Shown here: piece after piece, positions 39,316 to 53,455 of the stretch
Layout of the letters: every line of letters begins with the position of its first letter
Position numbering within the stretch: the first letter of the stretch is position 1
Assembly (NCBI GenBank): GCA_027186245.1
Contig: CP114481.1
Location: forward strand, 36,053,501-36,117,500
Source of the DNA: Coriaria nepalensis
Taxonomy: Eukaryota > Streptophyta > Magnoliopsida > Cucurbitales > Coriariaceae
Direction: 5' to 3'
DNA: 64,000 bases
The notes under the pieces: model-generated
Database searches by the model: none
Told to the model about the DNA's origin: nothing
The model's input: the letters and a program-made list of their open reading frames with translations, nothing else
Position numbers and translations under genes: made by a program

Positions 39316-42300
39316 TTTAACCTTAAAATCATTTCAATGAGTCATTTCAAGTCAATAACTTATTTCAAAGCAAGTCGAACGAATTAAATTTTTGCACTAT
39401 AAACACAAGTTTTGTGCATAACTTGCAAATGATCAATGCAAGGAAAGTGTGCACTCGTTTAACCTTAAAATCATTTCAATGAGTCATTTCAAGTCAATAA
39501 CTTATTTCAAAGCAAGTCGAACAAATTCAATTTTTGCACTACAAACACAAGTTTTGTGCATAACTTGCAAATGATCAATGCAAGGAAAGTGTGCACTCGT
39601 TTAACCTTCAAATAATTTCAATGAGTCGTTTTAAGTCAATAACTTATTTCAAAGCAAGTCGAACGAATTCAATTTTTGCACTACAGCGACAAGTTTTGTG
39701 CATAACTTCCAAATGATCATTGCAAGGAAAGTGTGCATTCGTTTAACCTTAAAATCATTTCAATGAGTCATTTCAAGTCAATAACTTATTTCAAAGCAAG
39801 TCGAACGAATTCAATTTTTGCACTGCAAACACAAGTTTTGTGCATAACTTGCAAGTGATCAATGCAAGGAAAGTGTGCATTCGTTTAACCTTAAAATCAT
39901 TTCAATGAGTCATTTCAAGTCAATAACTTATTTCAAAGCAAGCCGAACGAATTCTATTTTTTCACTCCAAACACAAGTTTTTTGCATAACTTGCAAATGA
40001 TCAATGCAAGGAAAGTGTGCATTCGTTTAACCTTTAAATCAGTTCAATTAGTCATTTCAAGTCAGTAACTTATTTCAAAGCAAGTCGAACGAATTCTATT
40101 TTTTCACTCCAAACACAAGTTTTTTGCATAACTTGCAAATGATCAATGCAAGGAAAGTGTGCATTCGTTTAACCTTTAAATCATTTCAATTAGTCATTTC
40201 AAGTCAATAACTTATTTCAAAGCAAGTCGAACGAATTCTTTTTTTTCACTCCAAACACAAGTTTTTTGCATAACTTGCAAATGATCAATGCAAGGAAAGT
40301 GTGCATTCGTTTAACCTTTAAATCATTTCAATGAGTCAATTCAAGTCAATAACTTATTTCAAAGCAAGTCGAACGAATTCAATTTTTGCACTACAAACAC
40401 AAGTTTTGTGCATAACTTCCAAATGATCATTGCAAGGAAAGTGTGCATTCGTTTAACCTTAAAATCATTTCAATGAGTCATTTCAAGTCAATAACTTATT
40501 TCAAAGCAAGTCGAACGAATTCAATTTTTGCACTACAAACACAAGTTTTGTGCATAACTTGCAAGTGATCAATGCAAGGAAAGTGTGCATTCGTTTAACC
40601 TTAAAATCATTTCAATGAGTCATTTCAAGTCAATAACTTATTTCAAAGCAAGTCGAACGAATTCAATTTTTGCACTACAAACAGAAGTTTTTTGCATTAC
40701 TTCCAAATGATCATTGCAAGGAAAGTGTGCATTCGTTTAAACTTAAAATCATTTCAATGAGTCATTTCAAGTCAATAACTTATTTCAAAGCAAGTCGAAC
40801 GAATTCTATTTTTTCACTCCAAACACAAGTTTTTTGCATAACTTGCAAATGATCAATGCAAGGAAAGTGTGCATTCGTTTAACCTTTAAATCCTTTCAAT
40901 TAGTCATTTCAAGTCAATAACTTATTTCAAAGCAAGTCGAACGAATTCTATTTTTTCACTCCAAACACAAGTTTTTTGCATAACTTGCAAATGATCAATG
41001 CAAGGAAAGTGTGTATTCATTTAACCTTTAAATCATTTCAATTAGTCATTTCAAGTCAATAACTTATTTCAAAGCAAGTCGAACGAATTCTATTTTTTCA
41101 CTCCAAACACAAGTTTTTTGCATAACTTGCAAATGATCAATGCAAGGAAAGTGTGCATTCGTTTAACCTTTAAATCATTTCAATGAGTCAATTCAAGTCA
41201 ATAACTTATTTCAAAGCAAGTCGAACGAATTCAATTTTTGCACTACAAACACAAGTTTTGTGCATAACTTGCAAATGATCAATGCAAGGAAAGTGTGCAT
41301 TCGTTTAACCTTAAAATCATTTCAATGAGTCATTTCAAGTCAATAACTTATTTCAAAGCAAGTCGAACAAATTCAATTTTTGCACTACAAACACAAGTTT
41401 TGTGCATAACTTGCAAATGATCAATGCAAGGAAAGTGTGCACTCGTTTAACCTTCAAATAATTTCAATGAGTCATTTCAAGTCAATAACTTATTTCAAAG
41501 CAAGTCGAACGAATTCAATTTTTGCACTACAGCCACAAGTTTTGTGCATAACTTCCAAATGATCATTGCAAGGAAAGTGTGCATTCGTTTAACCTTTAAA
41601 TCATTTCAATTAGTCATTTCAAGTCAATAACTTATTTCAAAGCAAGTCGAACGAATTCTATTTTTTCACTACAAACACAAGTTTTTTGCATAACTTGCAA
41701 ATGATCAATGCAAGGAAAGTGTGCATTCGTTTAACCTTTAAATCATTTCAATGAGTCAATTCAAGTCAATAACTTATTTCAAAGCAAGTCGAACGAATTC
41801 AATTTTTGCACTACAAACACAAGTTTTGTGCATAACTTCCAAATGATCGTTGCAAGGAAAGTGTGCATTCGTTTAACCTTAAAATCATTTCAATGAGTCA
41901 TTTCAAGTCAATAACTTATTTCAAAGCAAGTCGAACGAATTAAATTTTTGCACTACAAACACAAGTTTTGTGCATAACTTGCAAATGATCATTGCAAGGA
42001 AAGTGTGCATTCGTTTAACCTTAAAATCATTTCAATGAGTCATTTCAAGTCAATAACTTATTTCAAAGCAAGTCGAACGAATTCAATTTTTGCACTACAA
42101 ACACAAGTTTTGTGCATAACTTGCAAATGATCAATGCAAGGAAAGTGTGCATTCGTTTAACTTAAAATCATTTCAATGAGTCATTTCAAGTCAATGACTT
42201 ATTTCAAAGCTAGTTGAACGAATTCTATTTTTTCACTACAAACACAAGTTTTGTGCATAACTTCCAAATGATCATTGCAAGGAAAGTGTGCATTCGTTTA

Positions 42301-45300
42301 ACCTTAAAATCATTTCAATGAGTCATTTCAAGTCAATAACTTATTTCAAAGCAAGTCGAACGAATTCTATTTTTTCACTACAAACAGAAGTTTTTTGCAT
42401 AACTTGCAAATGATCAATGCAAGGAAAGTGTGCATTCGTTTAACTTAAAATCATTTCAATGAGTCATTTCAAATCAATAATTTATTTCAAAGCAAGTCGA
42501 ACGGATTCAATTTTTGCACAACAAACACATGTTTTATGCATAACTTGGAAAATGATCAATGCAAGGAAAGTGTGCATTCGTTTAACCTTAAAATCATTTC
42601 AATGAGTCATTTCAAGTCAATAACTTATTTCAAAGCAAGTCGAACAAATTCAATTTTTGCACTACAAACACAAGTTTTGTGCATAACTTGGAAATGATCA
42701 ATGCAAGGAAAGTGTGCACTCGTTTAACCTTCAAATAATTTCAATGAGTCATTTGAAGTCAATAACTTATTTCAAAGCAAGTCGAACGAATTCAATTTTT
42801 GCACTACAGCCACAAGTTTTGTGCATAACTTCCAAATGATCATTGCAAGGAAAGTGTGCATTCGTTTAACCTTAAAATCATTTGAATGAGTCATTTCAAG
42901 TCAGTAACTTATTTCAAAGCAAGTCGAACGAATTCAATTTTTGCACTACAAACACAAGTTTTGTGCATAACTTGCAAGTGATCAATGCAAGGAAAGTGTG
43001 CTTTCGTTTAACCTTAAAATCATTTCAATGAGTCATTTCAAGTCAATAACTTATTTCAAAGCAAGTCGAACGAATTAAATTTTTGCACTACAAACACAAG
43101 TTTTGTGCATAACTTGCAAATGATCAATGCAAGGAAAGTGTGCATTCGTTTAACCTTAAAATCATTTCAATGAGTCATTTCAAGTCAATAACTTATTTCA
43201 AAGCAAGTCGAACAAATTCAATTTTTGCACTACAAACACAAGTTTTGTGCATAACTTGCAAATGATCAATGCAAGGAAAGTGTGCACTCGTTTAACCTTC
43301 AAATAATTTCAATGAGTCATTTCAAGTCAATAACTTATTTCAAAGCAAGTCGAACGAATTGAATTTTTGCACTACAGCCACAAGTTTTGTGCATAACTTC
43401 CAAATGATCATTGCAAGGAAAGTGTGCATTCGTTTAACCTTAAAATCATTTCAATGAGTCATTTCAAGTCAATAACTTATTTCAAAGCAAGTCGAACGAA
43501 TTCAATTTTTGCACTACAAACACAAGTTTTGTGCATAACTTGCAAGTGATCAATGCAAGGAAAGTGTGCGTTCGTTTAACCTTAAAATCTTTTCAATGAG
43601 TCATTTCAAGTCAATAACTTATTTCAAAGCAAGTCGAACGAATTCAATTTTTGCACTACAAACAGAAGTTTTTTGCATTACTTCCAAATGATCATTGCAA
43701 GGAAAGTGTGCATTCGTTTAACCTTAAAATCATTTCAATGAGTCATTTCAAGTCAATAACTTATTTCAAAGCAAGTCGAACGAATTCTATTTTTTCACTC
43801 CAAACACAAGTTTTTTGCATAACTTGCAAATGATCAATGCAAGGAAAGTGTGCATTCGTTTAACCTTTAAATCAGTTCAATTAGTCATTTCAAGTCAATA
43901 ACTTATTTCAAAGCAAGTCGAACGAATTCTATTTTTTCACTCCAAACACAAGTTTTTTGCATAACTTGCAAATGATCAATGCAAGGAAAGTGTGCATTCG
44001 TTTAACCTTTAAATCATTTCAATTAGTCATTTCAAGTCAATAACTTATTTCAAAGCAAGTCGAACGAATTCTTTTTTTTCACTCCAAACACAAGTTTTTT
44101 GCATAACTTGCAAATGATCAATGCAAGGAAAGTGTGCATTCGTTTAACCTTTAAATCATTTCAATGAGTCAATTCAAGTCAATAACTTATTTCAAAGCAA
44201 GTCGAACGAATTCAATTTTTGCACTACAAACACAAGTTTTGTGCATAACTTCCAAATGATCATTGCAAGGAAAGTGTGCATTTGTTTAACCTTAAAATCA
44301 TTTCAATGAGTCATTTCAAGTCAATAACTTATTTCAAAGCAAGTCGAACGAATTCAATTTTTGCACTACAAACACAAGTTTTGTGCATAACTTGCAAGTG
44401 ATCAATGCAAGGAAAGTGTGCATTCGTTTAACCTTAAAATCATTTCAATGAGTCATTTCAAGTCAATAACTTATTTCAAAGCAAGTCGAACGAATTCAAT
44501 TTTTGCACTACAAACAGAAGTTTTTTGCATTACTTCCAAATGATCATTGCAAGGAAAGTGTGCATTCGTTTAAACTTAAAATCATTTCAATGAGTCATTT
44601 CAAGTCAATAACTTATTTCAAAGCAAGTCGAACGAATTCTATTTTTTCACTCCAAACACAAGTTTTTTGCATAACTTGCAAATGATCAATGCAAGGAAAG
44701 TGTGCATTCGTTTAACCTTTAAATCCTTTCAATTAGTCATTTCAAGTCAATAACTTATTTCAAAGCAAGTCGAACGAATTCTATTTTTTCACTCCAAACA
44801 CAAGTTTTTTGCATAACTTGCAAATGATCAATGCAAGGAAAGTGTGCATTCGTTTAACCTTTAAATCATTTCAATTAGTCATTTCAAGTCAATAACTTAT
44901 TTCAAAGCAAGTCGAACGAATTCTATTTTTTCACTCCAAACACAAGTTTTTTGCATAACTTGCAAATGATCAATGCAAGGAAAGTGTGCATTCGTTTAAC
45001 CATTAAATCATTTCAATGAGTCAATTTAAGTCAATAACTTATTTCAAAGCAAGTCGAACGAATTCAATTTTTGCACTACAAACACAAGTTTTGTGCATAA
45101 CTTGCAAATGATCAATGCAAGGAAAGTGTGCATTCGTTTAACCTTAAAATCGTTTCAATGAGTCATTTCAAGTCAATAACTTATTTCAAAGCAAGTCGAA
45201 CGAATTCAATTTTTGCACTACAAACACAAGTTTTGTGCATAACTTCCAAATGATCGTTGCAAGGAAAGTGTGCATTCGTTTAACCTTAAAATCATTTCAA

Positions 45301-46414
45301 TGAGTCATTTCAAGTCAATAACTTATTTCAAAGCAAGTCGAACGAATTAAATTTTTGCACTACAAACACAAGTTTTGTGCATAACTTCCAAATGATCATT
45401 GCAAGGAAAGTGTGCATTCGTTTAACCTTTAAATCATTTCAATTAGTCATTTCAAGTCAATAACTTATTTCAAAGCAAGTCGAACGAATTCAATTTTTGC
45501 ACTAGAAACACAAGTTTTGTGCATAACTTCCAAATGATCATTGCAAGGAAAGTGTGCATTCGTTTAACCTTAAAATCATTTCAATGAGTCATTTCAAGTC
45601 AATAACTTATTTCAAAGCAAGTCGAACGAATTCTATTTTTTCACTCCAAACACAAGTTTTTTGCATAACTTGCAAATGATCAATGCAAGGAAAGTGTGCA
45701 TTCGTTTAACCTTAAAATAATTTCAATGAGTCATTTCAAGTCAATAACTTATTTCAAAGCAAGTCGAACGAATTCAATTTTTGCACTACAGCCACAAGTT
45801 TTGTGCATAACTTCCAAATGATCATTGCAAGGAAAGTGTGCTTTCGTTTAACATTAAAATCATTTCAATGAGTCATTTCAAGTCAATAACTTATTTCAAA
45901 GCAAGTCGAACGAATTCAATTTTTGCACTACAAACACAAGTTTTGTGCATAACTTGCAAATCATCATTGCAAGGAAAGTGTGCATTCGTTTAACCTTAAA
46001 ATCATTTCAATGAGTCATTTCAAGTCAATAAGTTATTTCAAAGCAAGTTGAACGAATTGTATTTTTGCACTACAAACACAAGTTTTGTGCATAACTTGCA
46101 AATGATCATTGCAAGGAAAGTGTGCACTCGTTTAACCTTCAAATCATTTCAATGAGTCATTTCAAGTTAATAACTTATTTCAAAGCAAGTCGAACGAATT
46201 CAATTTTTGCACTACAGACACAAGTTTTGTGCATAACTTCCAAATGATCATTGCAAGGAAAGTGTGCATTCGTTTAACCTTAAAATCATTTCAATGCGTC
46301 ATTTCAAGTCAATAAGTTATTTCAAAGCAAGTCGAACGAATTCTATTTTTGCAGTACAAACACAAGTTTTGTGCATAACTTGCAAGTGATCAATGCAAGG
46401 AAAGTGTGCATTCG
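39316..46414 (+). repeat. 7.1-kb super-HOR unit, copy A
   Basis: It aligns with 46,415-53,455. The offset steps between 7099, 7241, 7099, 6957, 7241 and 6957, each step being one or two monomers gained or lost. Shared rare variants include GCACTATAAAC (39,397/46,496), TTTTAAGTC (39,629/46,728), AAGCCGAACG (39,942/47,183), GTGTGTATTC (41,011/48,252), AAGCTAGTTG (42,209/49,450), CATTTGAAGTC, GTGCTTTCG (43,000/50,241), AATTGAATTT (43,361/50,460) and AACCATTAAATC (about 45,001/51,958). The unit is about 50 monomers and contains two of the 3.4-3.8-kb tiers. Confidence 0.86.
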
Positions 46415-49400
46415 TTTAACCTTAAAATCATTTCAATGAGTCATTTCAAGTCAATAACTTATTTCAAAGCAAGTCGAACGAATTAAATTTTTGCACTATA
46501 AACACAAGTTTTGTGCATAACTTGCAAATGATCAATGCAAGGAAAGTGTGCACTCGTTTAACCTTAAAATCATTTCAATGAGTCATTTCAAGTCAATAAC
46601 TTATTTCAAAGCAAGTCGAACAAATTCAATTTTTGCACTACAAACACAAGTTTTGTGCATAACTTGCAAATGATCAATGCAAGGAAAGTGTGCACTCGTT
46701 TAACCTTCAAATAATTTCAATGAGTCATTTTAAGTCAATAACTTATTTCAAAGCAAGTCGAACGAATTCAATTTTTGCACTACAGCGACAAGTTTTGTGC
46801 ATAACTTCCAAATGATCATTGCAAGGAAAGTGTGCATTCGTTTAACCTTAAAATCATTTCAATGAGTCATTTCAAGTCAATAACTTATTTCAAAGCAAGT
46901 CGAACGAATTCAATTTTTGCACTACAAACACAAGTTTTGTGCATAACTTGCAAGTGATCAATGCAAGGAAAGTGTGCATTCGTTTAACCTTAAAATCATT
47001 TCAATGAGTCATTTCAAGTCAATAACTTATTTCAAAGCAAGTCGAACGAATTCAATTTTTGCACTACAAACAGAAGTTTTTTGCATTACTTCCAAATGAT
47101 CATTGCAAGGAAAGTGTGCATTCGTTTAACCTTAAAATCATTTCAATGAGTCATTTCAAGTCAATAACTTATTTCAAAGCAAGCCGAACGAATTCTATTT
47201 TTTCACTCCAAACACAAGTTTTTTGCATAACTTGCAAATGATCAATGCAAGGAAAGTGTGCATTCGTTTAACCTTTAAATCAGTTCAATTAGTCATTTCA
47301 AGTCAGTAACTTATTTCAAAGCAAGTCGAACGAATTCTATTTTTTCATTCCAAACACAAGTTTTTTGCATAACTTGCAAATGATCAATGCAAGGAAAGTG
47401 TGCATTCGTTTAACCTTTAAATCATTTCAATTAGTCATTTCAAGTCAATAACTTATTTCAAAGCAAGTCGAACGAATTCTTTTTTTTCACTCCAAACACA
47501 AGTTTTTTGCATAACTTGCAAATGATCAATGCAAGGAAAGTGTGCATTCGTTTAACCTTTAAATCATTTCAATGAGTCAATTCAAGTCAATAACTTATTT
47601 CAAAGCAAGTCGAACGAATTCAATTTTTGCACTACAAACACAAGTTTTGTGCATAACTTCCAAATGATCATTGCAAGGAAAGTGTGCATTCGTTTAACCT
47701 TAAAATCATTTCAATGAGTCATTTCAAGTCAATAACTTATTTCAAAGCAAGTCGAACGAATTCAATTTTTGCACTACAAACACAAGTTTTGTGCATAACT
47801 TGCAAGTGATCAATGCAAGGAAAGTGTGCATTCGTTTAACCTTAAAATCATTTCAATGAGTCATTTCAAGTCAATAACTTATTTCAAAGCAAGTCGAACG
47901 AATTCAATTTTTGCACTACAAACAGAAGTTTTTTGCATTACTTCCAAATGATCATTGCAAGGAAAGTGTGCATTCGTTTAAACTTAAAATCATTTCAATG
48001 AGTCATTTCAAGTCAATAACTTATTTCAAAGCAAGTCGAACGAATTCTATTTTTTCACTCCAAACACAAGTTTTTTGCATAACTTGCAAATGATCAATGC
48101 AAGGAAAGTGTGCATTCGTTTAACCTTTAAATCCTTTCAATTAGTCATTTCAAGTCAATAACTTATTTCAAAGCAAGTCGAACGAATTCTATTTTTTCAC
48201 TCCAAACACAAGTTTTTTGCATAACTTGCAAATGATCAATGCAAGGAAAGTGTGTATTCGTTTAACCTTTAAATCATTTCAATTAGTCATTTCAAGTCAA
48301 TAACTTATTTCAAAGCAAGTCGAACGAATTCTATTTTTTCACTCCAAACACAAGTTTTTTGCATAACTTGCAAATGATCAATGCAAGGAAAGTGTGCATT
48401 CGTTTAACCTTTAAATCATTTCAATGAGTCAATTCAAGTCAATAACTTATTTCAAAGCAAGTCGAACGAATTCAATTTTTGCACTACAAACACAAGTTTT
48501 GTGCATAACTTGCAAATGATCAATGCAAGGAAAGTGTGCATTCGTTTAACCTTAAAATCATTTCAATGAGTCATTTCAAGTCAATAACTTATTTCAAAGC
48601 AAGTCGAACAAATTCAATTTTTGCACTACAAACACAAGTTTTGTGCATAACTTGCAAATGATCAATGCAAGGAAAGTGTGCACTCGTTTAACCTTCAAAT
48701 AATTTCAATGAGTCATTTCAAGTCAATAACTTATTTCAAAGCAAGTCGAACGAATTCAATTTTTGCACTACAGCCACAAGTTTTGTGCATAACTTCCAAA
48801 TGATCATTGCAAGGAAAGTGTGCATTCGTTTAACCTTTAAATCATTTCAATTAGTCATTTCAAGTCAATAACTTATTTCAAAGCAAGTCGAACGAATTCT
48901 ATTTTTTCACTACAAACACAAGTTTTTTGCATAACTTGCAAATGATCAATGCAAGGAAAGTGTGCATTCGTTTAACCTTTAAATCATTTCAATGAGTCAA
49001 TTCAAGTCAATAACTTATTTCAAAGCAAGTCGAACGAATTCAATTTTTGCACTACAAACACAAGTTTTGTGCATAACTTCCAAATGATCGTTGCAAGGAA
49101 AGTGTGCATTCGTTTAACCTTAAAATCATTTCAATGAGTCATTTCAAGTCAATAACTTATTTCAAAGCAAGTCGAACGAATTAAATTTTTGCACTACAAA
49201 CACAAGTTTTGTGCATAACTTGCAAATGATCATTGCAAGGAAAGTGTGCATTCGTTTAACCTTAAAATCATTTCAATGAGTCATTTCAAGTCAATAACTT
49301 ATTTCAAAGCAAGTCGAACGAATTCAATTTTTGCACTACAAACACAAGTTTTGTGCATAACTTGCAAATGATCAATGCAAGGAAAGTGTGCATTCGTTTA

Positions 49401-52400
49401 ACTTAAAATCATTTCAATGAGTCATTTCAAGTCAATGACTTATTTCAAAGCTAGTTGAACGAATTCTATTTTTTCACTACAAACACAAGTTTTGTGCATA
49501 ACTTCCAAATGATCATTGCAAGGAAAGTGTGCATTCGTTTAACCTTAAAATCATTTCAATGAGTCATTTCAAGTCAATAACTTATTTCAAAGCAAGTCGA
49601 ACGAATTCTATTTTTTCACTACAAACAGAAGTTTTTTGCATAACTTGCAAATGATCAATGCAAGGAAAGTGTGCATTCGTTTAACTTAAAATCATTTCAA
49701 TGAGTCATTTCAAATCAATAATTTATTTCAAAGCAAGTCGAACGGATTCAATTTTTGCACAACAAACACATGTTTTATGCATAACTTGGAAAATGATCAA
49801 TGCAAGGAAAGTGTGCATTCGTTTAACCTTAAAATCATTTCAATGAGTCATTTCAAGTCAATAACTTATTTCAAACCAAGTCGAACAAATTCAATTTTTG
49901 CACTACAAACACAAGTTTTGTGCATAACTTGGCAATGATCAATGCAAGGAAAGTGTGCACTCGTTTAACCTTCAAATAATTTCAATGAGTCATTTGAAGT
50001 CAATAACTTATTTCAAAGCAAGTCGAACGAATTCAATTTTTGCACTACAGCCACAAGTTTTGTGCATAACTTCCAAATGATCATTGCAAGGAAAGTGTGC
50101 ATTCGTTTAACCTTAAAATCATTTGAATGAGTCATTTCAAGTCAGTAACTTATTTCAAAGCAAGTCGAACGAATTCAATTTTTGCACTACAAACACAAGT
50201 TTTGTGCATAACTTGCAAGTGATCAATGCAAGGAAAGTGTGCTTTCGTTTAACCTTAAAATCATTTCAATGAGTCATTTCAAGTCAATAACTTATTTCAA
50301 AGCAAGTCGAACGAATTAAATTTTTGCACTACAAACACAAGTTTTGTGCATAACTTGCAAATGATCAATGCAAGGAAAGTGTGCACTCGTTTAACCTTCA
50401 AATAATTTCAATGAGTCATTTCAAGTCAATAACTTATTTCAAAGCAAGTCGAACGAATTGAATTTTTGCACTACAGCCACAAGTTTTGTGCATAACTTCC
50501 AAATGATCATTGCAAGGAAAGTGTGCATTCGTTTAACCTTAAAATCATTTCAATGAGTCATTTCAAGTCAATAACTTATTTCAAAGCAAGTCGAACGAAT
50601 TCAATTTTTGCACTACAAACACAAGTTTTGTGCATAACTTGCAAGTGATCAATGCAAGGAAAGTGTGCGTTCGTTTAACCTTAAAATCATTTCAATGAGT
50701 CATTTCAAGTCAATAACTTATTTCAAAGCAAGTCGAACGAATTCTATTTTTTCACTCCAAACACAAGTTTTTTGCATAACTTGCAAATGATCAATGCAAG
50801 GAAAGTGTGCATTCGTTTAACCTTTAAATCAGTTCAATTAGTCATTTCAAGTCAATAACTTATTTCAAAGCAAGTCGAACGAATTCTATTTTTTCACTCC
50901 AAACACAAGTTTTTTGCATAACTTGCAAATGATCAATGCAAGGAAAGTGTGCATTCGTTTAACCTTTAAATCATTTCAATTAGTCATTTCAAGTCAATAA
51001 CTTATTTCAAAGCAAGTCGAACGAATTCTTTTTTTTCACTCCAAACACAAGTTTTTTGCATAACTTGCAAATGATCAATGCAAGGAAAGTGTGCATTCGT
51101 TTAACCTTTAAATCATTTCAATGAGTCAATTCAAGTCAATAACTTATTTCAAAGCAAGTCGAACGAATTCAATTTTTGCACTACAAACACAAGTTTTGTG
51201 CATAACTTCCAAATGATCATTGCAAGGAAAGTGTGCATTCGTTTAACCTTAAAATCATTTCAATGAGTCATTTCAAGTCAATAACTTATTTCAAAGCAAG
51301 TCGAACGAATTCAATTTTTGCACTACAAACACAAGTTTTGTGCATAACTTGCAAGTGATCAATGCAAGGAAAGTGTGCATTCGTTTAACCTTAAAATCAT
51401 TTCAATGAGTCATTTCAAGTCAATAACTTATTTCAAAGCAAGTCGAACGAATTCAATTTTTGCACTACAAACAGAAGTTTTTTGCATTACTTCCAAATGA
51501 TCATTGCAAGGAAAGTGTGCATTCGTTTAAACTTAAAATCATTTCAATGAGTCATTTCAAGTCAATAACTTATTTCAAAGCAAGTCGAACGAATTCTATT
51601 TTTTCACTCCAAACACAAGTTTTTTGCATAACTTGCAAATGATCAATGCAAAGAAAGTGTGCATTCGTTTAACCTTTAAATCCTTTCAATTAGTCATTTC
51701 AAGTCAATAACTTATTTCAAAGCAAGTCGAACGAATTCTATTTTTTCACTCCAAACACAAGTTTTTTGCATAACTTGCAAATGATCAATGCAAGGAAAGT
51801 GTGCATTCGTTTAACCTTTAAATCATTTTAATTAGTCATTTCAAGTCAATAACTTATTTCAAAGCAAGTCGAACGAATTCTATTTTTTCACTCCAAACAC
51901 AAGTTTTTTGCATAACTTGCAAATGATCAATGCAAGGAAAGTGTGCATTCGTTTAACCATTAAATCATTTCAATGAGTCAATTCAAGTCAATAACTTATT
52001 TCAAAGCAAGTCGAACGAATTCTATTTTTTCACTCCAAACACAAGTTTTTTGCATAACTTGCAAATGATCAATGCAAGGAAAGTGTGCATTCGTTTAACC
52101 ATTAAATAATTTCAATGAGTCATTTCAAGTCAGTAACTTATTTCAAAGCAAGTCGAACGAATTCAATTTTTGCACTACAAACACAAGTTTGGTGCATAAC
52201 TTGTAAATGATCATTGCAAGGAAAGTGTGCATTCGTTTAACCTTAAAATCATTTCAATGAGTCATTTCAAGTCAATAACTTATTTCAAAGCTAGTCGAAC
52301 GAATTCAATTTTTTCACTACAAACACAAGTTTTTTGCATAACTTGCAAATGATCAATGCAAGGAAAGTGTGCATTCATTTAACCTTTAAATCATTTCAAT

Positions 52401-53455
52401 GAGTCAATTCAAGTCAATAACTTATTTCAAAGCAAGTCGAACGAATTCAATTTTTGCACTACAAACACAAGTTTTGTGCATAACTTCCAAATGATCGTTG
52501 CAAGGAAAGTGTGCATTCGTTTAACCTTAAAATCATTTCAATGAGTCATTTCAAGTCAATAACTTATTTCAAAGCAAGTCGAACGAATTAAATTTTTGCA
52601 CTACAAACACAAGTTTTGTGCATAACTTCCAAATGATCATTGCAAGGAAAGTGTGCATTCGTTTAACCTTTAAATCATTTCAATTAGTCATTTCAAGTCA
52701 ATAACTTATTTCAAAGCAAGTCGAACGAATTCAATATTTGCACTAGAAACACAAGTTTTGTGCATAACTTCCAAATGATCATTGCAAGGAAAGTGTGCAT
52801 TCGTTTAACCTTAAAATCATTTCAATGAGTCATTTCAAGTCAATAACTTATTTCAAAGCAAGTCGAACGAATTCTATTTTTTCACTCCAAACACAAGTTT
52901 TTTGCATAACTTGCAAATGATCAATGCAAGGAAAGTGTGCATTCGTTTAACCTTAAAATAATTTCAATGAGTCATTTCAAGTCAATAACTTATTTCAAAG
53001 CAAGTCGAACGAATTCAATTTTTGCACTACAGCCACAAGTTTTGTGCATAACTTCCAAATGATCATTGCAAGGAAAGTGTGCTTTCGTTTAACCTTAAAA
53101 TCATTTCAATGAGTCATTTCAAGTCAATAACTTATTTCAAAGCAAGTCGAACGAATTCAATTTTTGCACTACAAACACAAGTTTTGTGCATAACTTCCAA
53201 ATGATCATTGCAAGGAAAGTGTGCATTCGTTTAACCTTAAAATCATTTCAATGCGTCATTTCAAGTCAATAAGTTATTTCAAAGCAAGTCGAACGAATTC
53301 TATTTTTGCTGTACAAACACAAGTTTTGTGCATAACTTGCAAGTGATCAATGCAAGGAAAGTGTGCATTCGTTTAACCTTAAAATCATTTCAATGAGTCA
53401 TTTCAAGTCAATAACTTATTTCAAAGCAAGTCGAACGAATTAAATTTTTGCACTA
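46415..53455 (+). repeat. 7.1-kb super-HOR unit, copy B
   Basis: It lies directly next to copy A. Compared with A it has one extra GAAG-type monomer near 47,059, lacks a monomer near 50.3 kb and another near 50.7 kb, has two extra near 52.0-52.3 kb, and lacks two near 53.2 kb. Private changes include TTTTTTCATTCC (about 47,343), TTGGCAATGATC (about 49,929) and CAATATTTGCACTAG (about 52,732). Alignment ends near 53,455 at CTATAAAC versus CTACAAAC. Confidence 0.84.

Larger units (their letters stand above)
36561..53455 (+). repeat. Array block 4: TCACTCC HOR domain, five tiers
   Basis: A monomer with ACAGAAGTTTTTTGCATTAC followed by TTTAAACTTAAAATC recurs at 37,689, 40,670, 44,503, 47,911 and 51,460, giving tier lengths of 2981, 3833, 3408 and 3549 bp (21, 27, 24 and 25 monomers). 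Runs of two to four TCACTCC/AATTAGTC monomers and the GAATTCTTTTTTTTCAC monomer (40,238, 44,071, 47,479, 51,028) sit at fixed places in four tiers. Tiers differ by gain or loss of whole monomers. The TCACTCC subtype is absent left of 36.98 kb, so it was amplified locally. Confidence 0.87.
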
